Under the pieces are notes generated by a model that saw only the letters and a program-made list of their open reading frames with translations, was not told the DNA's origin and made no database searches. DNA of 64,000 nucleotides from Bdellovibrio sp. BCCA (GTDB lineage: Bacteria > Bdellovibrionota > Bdellovibrionia > Bdellovibrionales > Bdellovibrionaceae): contig NZ_JBBNAC010000001.1 of assembly GCF_037996825.1 (NCBI RefSeq), positions 310,001-374,000 of the forward strand, in the 5' to 3' direction. Of this stretch, positions 7,378 through 16,188 are shown piece after piece. The first letter of the stretch is position 1. Each line of letters begins with the position of its first letter. Position numbers and translations under genes: made by a program.

Positions 7378-7908
7378 ATGGGAAAGGGATTTTTACTCGG
7401 CCTTGCCGTCCTTGCGACCACGTCGAGTCTCGCGTTTGCGAAAAGCACCAAACAGGAAGATTTCGAAAAGCTGCAAAAGAAAGTCGAAGAGCATTTGGCC
7501 ACTTTTGATGATTTGGATTTCAATGTTTTTTCAAATCAGAAATGGGATCAGCTCAGCAAAAGTCATAGCAAAGATATTCTTGTGCACTGGCCTGACGGTC
7601 ATACGACAAAGGGAATTGAAAAGCATATCGAGGATCTGAAGTACATGTTCACTTACGCTCCTGATACGCGCATCAAAGAGCATCCGATCCGCATTGGTCA
7701 AGGGGAGTGGACTGCTGTCTATGGAATCATGGAAGGCACGTTTACAAAACCCATGAAGACTCCCGATGGCAAAACGATTCAGCCAACCAACAAGTCTTTT
7801 AAAATTCCGATGGCGACGATTGGTCACTGGAATAATGGGACGATGGATGAGGAGTATTTGTTTTGGGACAACCAAACTTATATGAAACAAATAGGACTGG
7901 GAAAATAA
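7378..7908 (+). CDS. exported SnoaL/NTF2-like protein
   Basis: A 176-aa protein from ATG 7378. The frame is open back to 7114 but crosses tRNA-Ser, so that part is not coding. The N-terminus is a clean signal peptide (MGKGFLLGLAVLATTSSLAFA). The mature domain looks like a SnoaL/ester-cyclase NTF2-like fold: SHSKDILVHWPDGHTTKGIEKHIEDLKYMF, then VYGIMEGTF and HWNNGTMDEEYLFWDNQTYMKQIG. These bind or transform small molecules; the substrate is unknown. It is probably periplasmic. It converges with the membrane-protein gene at 7924. Confidence 0.8.
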   Translation: MGKGFLLGLAVLATTSSLAFAKSTKQEDFEKLQKKVEEHLATFDDLDFNVFSNQKWDQLSKSHSKDILVHWPDGHTTKGIEKHIEDLKYMFTYAPDTRIKEHPIRIGQGEWTAVYGIMEGTFTKPMKTPDGKTIQPTNKSFKIPMATIGHWNNGTMDEEYLFWDNQTYMKQIGLGK

Positions 7909-7923
7909 ATTCCCAGCTCCTTT

Positions 7924-8424
7924 TTACTCACTAAAGTATTCATAAAGTTCGTCTTGCTTTACCTTAGCATAGAGTTCTTTTTGTTTCACCTTCCGAGCGC
8001 GCGCTTGAAGAAAAGGCCAGTAGAGGAGTTGGTAGAGCAAGAACACGCCAACTCCTCCAGCGAGAGCCAAAAAGGCGGCTCTGCTGTCTTCCCATTCAGC
8101 CATAGCGGTGAAGAGAACTAACGGATGCATCATAAATAAAACCGCGTGCAACCACATTTCTTCGGCCTGACAGAATTTTCTGTGAACCCATTCGTCCTTT
8201 GTCACGAGAATGCACGAAATCCCGGCCATCACGTAATATATTTTTTCGGTCGTGGGGGTGCGCTCGACAAAGGCTAAAAATAATAAACACGCGATCACTG
8301 TCAAAGTGTCGATGGGATGACTGATCATCTCCCACTTCGGAAGACCTCGTTTGCGATGAAATAAAAACTCGTCGAGTAAAATGGCAGCACCTTGCAATGC
8401 AGACACTATTAAAAACATGCTCAT
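7924..8424 (-). CDS. integral membrane protein coupled to type III polyketide synthase
   Basis: A 166-aa protein with about four or five membrane helices and a charged C-terminal tail (ARARKVKQKELYAKVKQDELYEYFSE). I recognise no family. ATG 8424 has GGAGAAACT upstream and overlaps the TGA of the polyketide synthase gene (ATGA, 8424-8421), so translation is coupled. This suggests work on or with the polyketide product, for example as a membrane-bound modifying or transport factor. A conserved-looking cytosolic loop TKDEWVHRKFCQAEEMWLHA holds His, Cys and Glu residues that could be functional. Confidence 0.75.
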   Translation of the reverse strand: MSMFLIVSALQGAAILLDEFLFHRKRGLPKWEMISHPIDTLTVIACLLFLAFVERTPTTEKIYYVMAGISCILVTKDEWVHRKFCQAEEMWLHAVLFMMHPLVLFTAMAEWEDSRAAFLALAGGVGVFLLYQLLYWPFLQARARKVKQKELYAKVKQDELYEYFSE

Positions 8425-9530
8425 AGTTTCTCCATTAAACTTGCACAAATTGTAAGGCCGGGACCGAACGCATAGCTGATGATGGGAGTTCCCGACGGAA
8501 TGTTTTTATCGTCAATCAATCGCTCCCACAGATGGGGAAGTGTTGCTGATGACATATTGCCTCGGTCTTTTAGAATTTCACGGCTGGCTTTCACTTGCTC
8601 GTCGGAAAGTTCCAGTTGTTTTGCAACTTGATCGATAATTTTTGGACCACCTGGATGAACCGCGAAAAGCGCTTTCTTTGCAAGAGCGGTGGTATTTTCA
8701 CCACGTGATTCCAACCATCGTGACGTGAACTCACGGATTTTTTTTCCGACAAGCGTAGGGACATCTTTTGAGAGAGACATCTTCATGCCGTAATCAGAAA
8801 CCATCCACTCCATGGCTCCGGCGGTGTCAGGCACGAGCTCTTCGTACAATGAAAGAATGCGAAAGCCTTGATCTGGTTTTTTTGTTGTCATCGAATAAGC
8901 GATGGCTCCATCGGCAAAAAGACTTTGGATCACCATTTGTTCCAAAGTTGGATCTTGTGGATTTAAATGCAGACTGCAAAGTTCCGTGTGAACTAGATCC
9001 ACGGAGTTTTTATTGCCGAGCACTTCAGTGCTGCTTAAAAATCCCGAAGCCATTCGCAAAGCAGGGAAAGCGCCATAGCAGCCCATATGGTAGGAGTGAG
9101 TCACCGTTACGTTTTTCGGAGCGCGCACGGCCACCATTTGCGCCGCACTCGGGGAGATATAACCCGTGCAACTGACATGGATGATGTCATCGGGATAAGG
9201 TCGAGTTTCGTAAATCTTGTTAAAGATCTCTCCCACTGTTTTATGAAAGAACTCCTGGCGCTTTTGCATTGTAGCACCGCGAGGGCTGTCCTTGATGGGA
9301 TAGATAATTTGTTTTTCCCACTCAGCATGCTGAGAATCGGGAAGAAAAAATTTTCTGGTCCCAATTTGTGATTCAGGACAAGCGACTCTGTTCAGAAGTT
9401 TGGAATAGTCATCTTCTGTGTACGCTTGATCCTTCTGAGCGATCTTGTAGGCGGCGGCAAGCCACTTCAGACCTTCAGTTTGGTTTCTAAGATAGGGCGG
9501 TTGTATGGAGTAAAAATTTGTTAAGTACAT
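8421..9530 (-). CDS. type III polyketide synthase (chalcone/stilbene synthase family)
   Basis: A 369-aa thiolase-fold enzyme. The catalytic triad is visible: Cys151 in YHMGCYGAFPALRMA, His292 in FAVHPGGPKI and Asn325 in DRGNMSSATLPHLW; the CHS-type AFGPGL loop lies near the C-terminus. Bacterial members condense a fatty-acyl starter with malonyl-CoA to make alkylresorcinols or alkylpyrones, often membrane-associated lipids. The product is unknown here. ATG 9530 is used; a TTG two codons upstream is possible, and neither has a strong ribosome site. It is followed with a 4-nt overlap by a membrane protein and lies 44 nt downstream of the NDH-2 gene. Confidence 0.92.
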   Translation of the reverse strand: MYLTNFYSIQPPYLRNQTEGLKWLAAAYKIAQKDQAYTEDDYSKLLNRVACPESQIGTRKFFLPDSQHAEWEKQIIYPIKDSPRGATMQKRQEFFHKTVGEIFNKIYETRPYPDDIIHVSCTGYISPSAAQMVAVRAPKNVTVTHSYHMGCYGAFPALRMASGFLSSTEVLGNKNSVDLVHTELCSLHLNPQDPTLEQMVIQSLFADGAIAYSMTTKKPDQGFRILSLYEELVPDTAGAMEWMVSDYGMKMSLSKDVPTLVGKKIREFTSRWLESRGENTTALAKKALFAVHPGGPKIIDQVAKQLELSDEQVKASREILKDRGNMSSATLPHLWERLIDDKNIPSGTPIISYAFGPGLTICASLMEKL

Positions 9531-9574
9531 ACCCAAAGGCTAAGAGCGGCCTCTGGGCTTGAATAGATCCAGTG

Positions 9575-10852
9575 TTACGAAACAGGTGTCTTCATTTTTT
9601 GGGAACGCCACTCTTTATCAACAATCAAACGAGCACCACGCTTGAATGTAAAATAAGCATACGCCCATTGCCAGATAACGAAGAATTTATTTTTAAATCC
9701 AATCAAATAGTAGACGTGGATAAATAACCATAAAATCCATGCGAAAAATCCGCTGAATTTCAAATTGCGAATCTGTGCAATGGCTTTCTTGCGACCGATT
9801 GTCGCCATTTGGCCTTTATCTATATAGTGAAATGTGGTCCGCGGCTTTCCGGCAATTTCGTGTAAAATTTCACGAGCAGCGTGCTCACCTTGTTGCATGG
9901 CTACTGAAGCAAGACCTGGTAAGGATTTTCCGTCGTCGGTTAAATAACAAGCTTGATCGCCTAAGACAAAAACTTCCGGATGATCTTTAAGGCTTAAATC
10001 TTTTTCGATAAGCACACGTCCCGCGCGGTCCAACGGAACGCCTAGAGTTTTATTTAAACTGGAAGGTTGAACTCCCGCCGCCCAAAAAATTGTTGAGGCT
10101 TTAATAACTTCATCACCAAGAACGACAGAGTTTTCTTTGATGTCAGTCACTCGGGTGTTTGTCCAAATCTGCACGCCGAGATCTTCTAAATCACGAGCGG
10201 CTTTTCTGGAAAGCTCAGGATCAAAAGAGGCGAGAATGCGTGAGCCTGCTTCAATCAAAAGAACACGTGTTTGTGAAGGATCGATGTGGCGGAAATCCAG
10301 AGTCAAAGTGTGACGACTGATTTCGGCAATAGCGCCGGCAAGTTCTACTCCGGTGGGACCTGCACCTACGATCACAAAAGTCAGATGCTGCTTTTGTTTT
10401 TCAGGATTGCTTTCTTTTTCTGCCATTTCAAAAGCAATCAAAAGTCGGCGACGAATTTCTGTAGCTTGCTCTAACGTTTTTAAGCCCGGTGCATTTTCTT
10501 CCCATTCAGGATGAGCAAAGTAACTGTGTTTTGCTCCACACGCTAAAATCAAATAATCATAATCAATATTGCGATCTGAAACTTCGATTTTTTTATTGGC
10601 AAGGTCCACGGACTTTACGTTGTCCAAATAGACGGAAATGTTTTTGTACTTAGATAAAATTCCGCGAATGGGTCCTGAGATTTCTGCAGGGGAAAGTCCT
10701 GCTGTGGCCACTTGATAAAGCAAAGGTTGGAAAAGATGATAGTTGCGACGGTCAATCAGAGTGACAGAGACATCGTCTTTGTTGCCTAGAGCGCGAGCCG
10801 CTTTGAGTCCCGCAAATCCACCACCGACGATGACGACTTTTTTACTAGCCAT
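9575..10852 (-). CDS. ndh: type II NADH:quinone oxidoreductase
   Basis: A 425-aa NDH-2. The FAD-binding Rossmann motif is KKVVIVGGGFAGLKAARAL (residues ~4-22), the NADH-binding motif is TFVIVGAGPTGVELAGAIAE (~157-176), and VFVLGDQACYL is the second FAD contact. The C-terminal part (WILWLFIHVYYLIGFKNKFFVIWQW) is the hydrophobic membrane-anchoring region of this family. It passes electrons from NADH to quinone without pumping protons. ATG 10852 has a GAGG site. It lies between AmpG and the polyketide synthase on the same strand; a hairpin at 10892-10920 separates it from AmpG. Confidence 0.93.
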   Translation of the reverse strand: MASKKVVIVGGGFAGLKAARALGNKDDVSVTLIDRRNYHLFQPLLYQVATAGLSPAEISGPIRGILSKYKNISVYLDNVKSVDLANKKIEVSDRNIDYDYLILACGAKHSYFAHPEWEENAPGLKTLEQATEIRRRLLIAFEMAEKESNPEKQKQHLTFVIVGAGPTGVELAGAIAEISRHTLTLDFRHIDPSQTRVLLIEAGSRILASFDPELSRKAARDLEDLGVQIWTNTRVTDIKENSVVLGDEVIKASTIFWAAGVQPSSLNKTLGVPLDRAGRVLIEKDLSLKDHPEVFVLGDQACYLTDDGKSLPGLASVAMQQGEHAAREILHEIAGKPRTTFHYIDKGQMATIGRKKAIAQIRNLKFSGFFAWILWLFIHVYYLIGFKNKFFVIWQWAYAYFTFKRGARLIVDKEWRSQKMKTPVS

Positions 10853-10891
10853 ACGAACCTCGTTTGCGATGAGGCCATACTAGCACCGATA

Positions 10892-10920
10892 CTTTAGGAA
10901 GAAAATCAATCTTCCTAAAG
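10892..10920. terminator. hairpin between AmpG-like and NDH-2 genes
   Basis: Perfect 10-bp stem CTTTAGGAAG / CTTCCTAAAG with a 9-nt loop in the 99-nt gap. There is no T-run after it on the minus strand, so it may be a weak terminator, processing site or mRNA stabiliser. Confidence 0.4.
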
Positions 10921-10951
10921 CAGGAACTCTAACAAGTTTTACACATTGTTG

Positions 10952-12286
10952 CTATTTAGCGACAGGAGTTTTGTTACTTCGAACAAGCAGGATACACAAT
11001 AACAAGGCCGGTATTCCCACAAGAGCTGTGCTTAGGAAAAACAAAGCGTAACCTTGCATGAGTGAGCGGCCTTCAGAAAAAGTCTGCACCATGACGCCCG
11101 AAAAGCCTTTAAGAACTTTTCCGAGTAAAGCATAGAAAGAACTTAGGAGCGCATACTGAGTCGCGGTGTATCCAAAAGTTGTGAGGCTCGACATATAACC
11201 GACAAGGGCCGTTCCTGCAAAACCAGAAGCAAAGTTATCAATCACCATCGCCGCTGTGAAGACTTCATTGCTAGGTCCCACCATCGCTAAAAGAGAAAAC
11301 CCTAAATTAGAAGCAGGTCCAATCACTGCACCTACTAACAACGTTGTGATAAATCCAAAACGAACCGCAGAGAGTCCTCCAGCGGCAACGCCGATCACGG
11401 AAGCAATCAATCCAATCGATCCGCGCACAGCTCCCACAGTCTCTTTTGTGATTCCGATATCAGCATAAAAAGGATTTGCCATCGGTCCCATCATAAAATC
11501 GGAAAGGCGATACAAACTGACAGCGGCAAGAATCAATAATGCTTTTTTTCCGTGTTGTTTGAAGAACGCAATGAAAGGTCCACAGACAGCATCAAAGATC
11601 CCGCGCAGATTCCACATGGTTCCTGTTTCGTGACCTGTGATATTGCGCCCGGGTTCAACAGCAAGGAATGTGGCAATAAGTCCGATGGCCATCAACGCAC
11701 CCATTACGGTGTACGAAAGTGCCCAGCCGACAGAGGCTGCGATAATTAAAATCAATGCATCCGTTAAAAGCAAAGAAGCACGGTAACCTAATTGATATGC
11801 GGAAGATAAAAGAGCCATGTCTTCGCTGGCATCGGAAACTTCAATCCTCCATGCATCCACAACAATGTCTTGAGTCGCAGAAGCAAAAGCGGCTAAAGCG
11901 GCAAGTCCCGTGAAAAGCCACAAGCCGCCTTCTGGTTTTACCATCGCCATTCCTAAAAGTCCCAAAGCGACAAGAATTTGCGAAACCACCATCCAACCGC
12001 GACGACGTCCCAGCCATTTTCCAATCAGTGGAGCATCGGCTTTATCAATCAAAGGAGCCCACAAAAATTTCAGTGAGTAAGCCAAACCCACCCACGAGAG
12101 AAATCCGATGGTTGCCAGCGTGATTCCGCTTTCACGCAACCAGAATCCCAAAGTGTTTCCGACAAGCATAAAGGGAAGACCTGAGGAAAATCCCAAAGCC
12201 AGCATGATGGCGACTTTAGGGCGAGTCACGGCGCGAAGAGTTTGCATCCAAGAAGGCTTCGTCGATTTTTTTGTAGCTGTGGTCAC
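10952..12286 (-). CDS. ampG: AmpG-type muropeptide permease (MFS)
   Basis: About 444 aa with roughly 12-14 membrane helices. AmpG marks are clear: LRAVTRPKVAIMLALGFSSGLPF, LTLATIGFLSWVGLAYSLKFLWAPLIDK-like loops, LGRRRGWMV and FASATQDIVVDAWRIEV. AmpG imports GlcNAc-anhydroMurNAc peptides from the periplasm for recycling; in a predator it could take up prey wall fragments. GTG 12286 overlaps the TAG of the upstream gene (TAGTG), suggesting coupling. A longer in-frame GTG start at 12322 overlaps that gene by 37 nt and has no ribosome site, so I prefer the shorter form. Confidence 0.88.
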   Translation of the reverse strand: MTTATKKSTKPSWMQTLRAVTRPKVAIMLALGFSSGLPFMLVGNTLGFWLRESGITLATIGFLSWVGLAYSLKFLWAPLIDKADAPLIGKWLGRRRGWMVVSQILVALGLLGMAMVKPEGGLWLFTGLAALAAFASATQDIVVDAWRIEVSDASEDMALLSSAYQLGYRASLLLTDALILIIAASVGWALSYTVMGALMAIGLIATFLAVEPGRNITGHETGTMWNLRGIFDAVCGPFIAFFKQHGKKALLILAAVSLYRLSDFMMGPMANPFYADIGITKETVGAVRGSIGLIASVIGVAAGGLSAVRFGFITTLLVGAVIGPASNLGFSLLAMVGPSNEVFTAAMVIDNFASGFAGTALVGYMSSLTTFGYTATQYALLSSFYALLGKVLKGFSGVMVQTFSEGRSLMQGYALFFLSTALVGIPALLLCILLVRSNKTPVAK

Positions 12287-13923
12287 TAGATGTTCTTTCT
12301 CAGTTTTTTTCTCATCGTCCACAAAAGGTGGCTGATGTATGGGCGACGGGTTTCTCCCGTTGTTACCATTAGTAGTTTTGTGATCTTAAGGTTTACAGCA
12401 TCTGTATAAAGCAAGATCAACATCTCATAAATAAAATTCGTATTCAGCGTGACGTAGTTGTCGGTTCCAACTCCGAGCTGCACGCCTTTTTTTTCCCACC
12501 ACGAAAACGGATGATCTTTGTAGTCTTCAAATTTTCCAGTGAGTTTATTGTTCGAAGAAGGCAGCGACACTAAAGTCACACCTTTTTGAATCATACGATT
12601 TAAAACATCGTGCTGATAATGCTCCACTTCACGAGCCGTGTGAAACTTTGCTTTCACAAATAAAATATCTTCAGCAGGAGTTAACGGTGCCCCTTGAAGA
12701 ACTTTATCAAGAACACTGCGGTTAAATCCCCAATCCAATTCCACGAGCTCTCTGTGCAGAGGATCTTTGTCAGTGATCGGTTGGCCTTTTTGGTTTTTCG
12801 CGTGAAGGTCTTGATAAATACGGTGGAAGTATTTATTGGGATTAATACCCAAGCTGATTCCATGCTCTAAAGTGTCGATGTGCCAAATGTTCATGGCATT
12901 ATCGACAGCCTGGATGCCTTTTTTCAAGGTGTACCAAGTTTCACCGTGATGCGAACGAATTTTAAAGCCACGGTATTGAAGTTTGCGGAAACCTGCTTGC
13001 ATTTCATTGAAATGCTCTTTGCGGTAAAGTTCGCGTTCATCTCCCACCGTATCCACATCCGTCATGTGACGAACAAGGAAAGGGTATTTGTCCAACATGT
13101 GCACGATCTCGTTGATCTGCTCCATGAAGTGAGCTTGGCGGTTTGCATACTTTTCGGCGTCAAAGTGATTGGCTTCCTTACGGAAAGACGGGGAAAGAAT
13201 AAAATCAAAATGCGGATGCTGTTCTTGAAATTTTCTAAAGCCGTCGTAAAGGCCTAACACAACATCTTCGGAAGTCACGTCATCAATGCCGGGAATTTGC
13301 TCTGAAGAACTGGAAGTCGAACGTGACAAAGAAAATTTCAAACGAATGCGACCGACATTGTATTTGTGATAAAGCTCTTGCGCCATATGATAGGCCGCTT
13401 CTTCGTGAGCTTCTCTGGAAATAAAAATCAATTTTGGAAGGTACAAAATTTTAAGATAACGGGAAAAGCCTTCGTTTTCTTGCAGGCGAATCAAGCGGTC
13501 CACATCTTCGACAGAGCGAATCGGCAAAGCCTTGTCACCATACACTTCGCGAATTTTTTCTTCGTAAATATCTTTGTGCGGACCTTCTAAAAGTTTTTTC
13601 AAACGAGGATAGATAAACTCGGCCGTGATCGCGCCTGTTAAATGGATGTGCTCTTCATTGTACTTTAACGGAAAATGTTTAAAGAACTCTGCAAGTGCCG
13701 CAGACACAGGGTGTTTTAACAAAGCACTGATTGTGACTTGATTGATTTGAAAACGATTGAGCAATTCACGAAACTCTTCGACTTGTTTAAACGCGTCAGG
13801 ATGACGTTGTTTTAAATCTGAAGAGATTAAGAGATCAATAGTGTCAGAGAGCGAAATTCCATTCGTTTCACTGATGATTGTCGTAAGCGCCGAGGTCAGT
13901 TGATTATGAACATCCGTATTCAT
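12286..13923 (-). CDS. adenosine/AMP-deaminase-like metallohydrolase
   Basis: A 545-aa amidohydrolase-fold protein of the adenosine deaminase group. Metal and substrate motifs are in order: EEHIHLTG (HxH on strand 1), IRSHHGETW (catalytic Glu region), HIDTLEHGISL, LVSLPSSNNKLTG and GVGTDNY. It is longer than classical ADA (~340 aa), with an N-terminal helical part of ~90 residues and an inserted central region. A purine or related deaminase role is expected; the exact substrate is unknown, and ADA-like proteins of other specificity exist. It starts 9 nt after the GNAT gene and is coupled to AmpG downstream. Confidence 0.8.
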   Translation of the reverse strand: MNTDVHNQLTSALTTIISETNGISLSDTIDLLISSDLKQRHPDAFKQVEEFRELLNRFQINQVTISALLKHPVSAALAEFFKHFPLKYNEEHIHLTGAITAEFIYPRLKKLLEGPHKDIYEEKIREVYGDKALPIRSVEDVDRLIRLQENEGFSRYLKILYLPKLIFISREAHEEAAYHMAQELYHKYNVGRIRLKFSLSRSTSSSSEQIPGIDDVTSEDVVLGLYDGFRKFQEQHPHFDFILSPSFRKEANHFDAEKYANRQAHFMEQINEIVHMLDKYPFLVRHMTDVDTVGDERELYRKEHFNEMQAGFRKLQYRGFKIRSHHGETWYTLKKGIQAVDNAMNIWHIDTLEHGISLGINPNKYFHRIYQDLHAKNQKGQPITDKDPLHRELVELDWGFNRSVLDKVLQGAPLTPAEDILFVKAKFHTAREVEHYQHDVLNRMIQKGVTLVSLPSSNNKLTGKFEDYKDHPFSWWEKKGVQLGVGTDNYVTLNTNFIYEMLILLYTDAVNLKITKLLMVTTGETRRPYISHLLWTMRKKLRKNI

Positions 13924-13932
13924 GTATGAAGG

Positions 13933-14388
13933 TTATCGAGGAATCAGAGGCTTGTACATGACTTTATGGGGACCGATGTCTTTCATTTCAAACAGAGGTC
14001 CGTGATAGTAAAATCCGAGTTTTTCATAGAATGGAAACGCTTTGATGCGAGCATTGAACCATAAAAGATCGCAGCGTTTTGAACGAAGATGTTCGACTCC
14101 ATAGCGCAAAAGTTTTTGGCCAAAGCCCTGGCCTTGATATTTGTCGTCAGTCGCCATTCCACGCAAACGATACGGGAAGCCCGCAGAAAAATCGGGATGT
14201 GACTCTAGAAGAAAAGTCGCCACAGAAACAAGTTTGTCTGCGTGAAAAAGACCGAAATGGTAAGTGGTCGGTAAATCATCCCCGACATTGATACATTCAT
14301 CGGGGTGCAAGAAAGGTTTTAAAACCCTTTGGCGTAAAGGCAGAGTTTCGGCGGTGGTTATTTCTCTGATGTCGTACTGCAAACTCAT
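13933..14388 (-). CDS. GNAT family N-acetyltransferase
   Basis: A 151-aa single-domain GNAT. Acetyl-CoA-binding motif A is RLRGMATDDKYQGQGFGQKLL (residues ~75-95; Q-G-x-G-x-G/Q form), followed by LWFNARIKAFPFYEKLGFYYHG (motif B). The N-terminus holds TLPLRQRVLKPFLHPDE, seen in small GNATs of the ElaA-like type. The substrate is unknown. It lies between the HNH gene (10 nt upstream) and the deaminase-like gene (9 nt downstream) on the same strand, so HNH-GNAT-deaminase-AmpG may form one transcript. Confidence 0.85.
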   Translation of the reverse strand: MSLQYDIREITTAETLPLRQRVLKPFLHPDECINVGDDLPTTYHFGLFHADKLVSVATFLLESHPDFSAGFPYRLRGMATDDKYQGQGFGQKLLRYGVEHLRSKRCDLLWFNARIKAFPFYEKLGFYYHGPLFEMKDIGPHKVMYKPLIPR

Positions 14389-14398
14389 TCTCTAAAAT

Positions 14399-14932
14399 TT
14401 ACCCTGTGTTCAACCTTAGGTAGGGGGCCCAGTCAGGGGGCACATGGTCTTCGCTAATTTCAAGTTGTAGTGTTGGTAACCAGTTTGGTGCGCGCGGCTC
14501 TGTGAGTAAAGGCATATTTGCGGATCGCGGAGTGCGATTGGCTTTTTTCTGATTACAGTCTCTGCAGGCAGAAACGACATTGGTCCAGTTTTTTGGGCCG
14601 TTCTGAGAAGCAGGAACGACGTGATCAAGAGTGAGCTGTTTGGCGGGTAGTTTTGTTGCGCAATATTGGCAGGTGTAATTATCTCGGATGTAGACGTTTT
14701 CTCGACAAAACCGAACTGCGTTAGAGGTCCGGGGCCGTACATAACTTTTCAGCCGCAAGACACTGGGCAGTTGAAACCTTCGTTGAACAGATCGGGCAAA
14801 CGCAGAGTGATATTCCAGTATCTCTACCTTACCCTGAAACCACAAAACCAAGGCCTTTTGCCAACTTACAACCCGCATGGGTTCATAACTCGAGTTGAGC
14901 AATAAAGACCTCAGTGAGGATACGTGCATCAT
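14399..14932 (-). CDS. HNH endonuclease
   Basis: A 177-aa protein of a widespread HNH family. It starts LLLNSSYEPMRVVSWQKALVLW, carries a zinc pair CQYC at about residue 90 and CRDC at ~122, and the nuclease core TLDHVVPASQNGPKNWTNVV with the His-Asn-type metal site between them. The family is common in bacteria as a chromosomal gene of unknown physiological role, possibly in repair or DNA processing. ATG 14932 and the next codon, also ATG, are equivalent starts. It is divergent from the SlyD-like gene. Confidence 0.9.
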   Translation of the reverse strand: MMHVSSLRSLLLNSSYEPMRVVSWQKALVLWFQGKVEILEYHSAFARSVQRRFQLPSVLRLKSYVRPRTSNAVRFCRENVYIRDNYTCQYCATKLPAKQLTLDHVVPASQNGPKNWTNVVSACRDCNQKKANRTPRSANMPLLTEPRAPNWLPTLQLEISEDHVPPDWAPYLRLNTG

Positions 14933-15085
14933 GCTTTCCCCCCTCAGGTACTTATTTAATTGTAGCTAAGGTCGGTGTTTCATTTCAAGCCCCCTCGTTA
15001 AATATTCAGAAGAACTAGGCGTTTTAGATTGCATAAGAAATGTAATAGTGGGAAAACCGCCTCTATATTGAAAAGGAGCATCAAA

Positions 15086-15559
15086 ATGAGAAGAGTATTG
15101 GCATTTAACTATGTTTTAAAAGGACCTGATGGAAATGTTTTGGATGCTTCTGAGCGCGGACAACCACTTCCATTTTTGGAAGGTGCTGGACAAATCATTC
15201 CTAAACTTGAAGAAGAAATCAAAGACCTTAAAGAAGGCGATAAAAAAATCGTGAAGCTTGCTGCAAAAGATGCTTACGGTGAAATGAAAGACAATATGTT
15301 CATGGACGTTCCAAAAGAAGAACTCGCACATCTTCCGCAATTGGAAGTGGGCGCGCACCTTCGTTTGGAATTGGGCAGTGGTGCACACATCGTACGCGTT
15401 TCTAAAATCACAGAGACTCATGTGACTCTTGATGGAAATCATCCTCTTGCTGGACAAGATCTTGAATTCGACATCGAGATGGTTTTAGTTCGTGAAGCGA
15501 CGACTGAAGAAGTACTCCATGGGCACCCACACGGCTTGCATGGTAATGCCGGTCATTAA
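15086..15559 (+). CDS. slyD: SlyD-like FKBP-type peptidyl-prolyl isomerase
   Basis: A 157-aa SlyD-type FKBP. VLAFNYVLKGPDGNVLDAS begins the FKBP fold; LEGAGQIIPKLEEEIKDLKEGDKK and DAYGE are signature pieces; the insert-in-flap segment lies around residues 70-120; and a His-rich tail (HGHPHGLHGNAGH) could bind nickel or other metals. It catalyses cis-trans prolyl isomerisation and acts as a chaperone in the cytoplasm. AAAGGAG lies 9 nt upstream of ATG 15086; the frame is open 57 nt further but lacks similarity there. YajQ follows after 16 nt, probably in the same operon. Confidence 0.92.
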   Translation: MRRVLAFNYVLKGPDGNVLDASERGQPLPFLEGAGQIIPKLEEEIKDLKEGDKKIVKLAAKDAYGEMKDNMFMDVPKEELAHLPQLEVGAHLRLELGSGAHIVRVSKITETHVTLDGNHPLAGQDLEFDIEMVLVREATTEEVLHGHPHGLHGNAGH

Positions 15560-15575
15560 TTTTCGGAGTTGAGCA

Positions 15576-16061
15576 ATGCCTTCGTTTGATATTGTTTCTG
15601 AAATCGATACTCAAGAAGTAGATAATGCTATTAACCAAGCTCGTAAAGAGGTTGAGGGGCGTTACGATTTTAAAGGCAGTAAGGCTGAGATTCAGTGGGA
15701 CAAAAAAGAAATCACTTTGCTCGCTGAGGACGAATATAAAGTTGAGGCCATGGGCAGTATCTTGCAGACAAAGTTGCACCGTCGCGGCATCGATATTAAG
15801 GCTATTAAGTTTGAAAAAATTGAAGAAGCCGGTGGTCGTATGCTGCGCCGAAAGGTCACATTGGTTCAAGGTATTGACCGCGAAATTGCTAAAGATGTTA
15901 TTAAATTGATTAAGGATTCTAAGCTGAAAGTGCAGCCTGCGGTTGCGGACGACAAGATCAAAGTTTCGTCAAAAAGTATTGATGAATTGCAGGAATGTAT
16001 CAGCCTAGTACGCGGTGGTAATTTTCCGATTCCCTTACAATATAATAATATGCGTTCGTAA
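15576..16061 (+). CDS. yajQ: YajQ family cyclic-di-GMP-binding protein
   Basis: A 161-aa YajQ: MPSFDIVSEIDTQEVDNAIN at the N-terminus, RYDFKGSKAEI, a central HRRGIDIKAI segment, and the C-terminal SKSIDELQECISLVRGGNFPIPLQYNNMRS typical of the family. It has two ferredoxin-like domains; in Xanthomonas the homologue binds c-di-GMP and acts with a transcription factor. A GGAG site precedes ATG 15576, 16 nt after slyD. Other c-di-GMP genes in the window are the GGDEF protein (45762) and two PilZ proteins (48507, 55509). Confidence 0.93.
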   Translation: MPSFDIVSEIDTQEVDNAINQARKEVEGRYDFKGSKAEIQWDKKEITLLAEDEYKVEAMGSILQTKLHRRGIDIKAIKFEKIEEAGGRMLRRKVTLVQGIDREIAKDVIKLIKDSKLKVQPAVADDKIKVSSKSIDELQECISLVRGGNFPIPLQYNNMRS

Positions 16062-16069
16062 AATTGGGC

Positions 16070-16097
16070 TTGCACGTTTTTTGGGCTGTGCTAGCCT
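16070..16097 (+). promoter_or_regulatory. candidate sigma70 promoter of the RRM gene
   Basis: TTGCAC (16070-16075), 16-nt spacer, TAGCCT (16092-16097) in the gap after yajQ. This would give an mRNA leader of about 85 nt before the RNA-binding protein gene. Confidence 0.45.
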
Positions 16098-16188
16098 AGA
16101 TCTCAGTTAAAGTTCCCCGTGTGAGTGTTCTCGATTTTTAGTGGTTCGAAGGCTTCCTCGGGTTAAAAAAAATCCACAGGAGGTCTTT

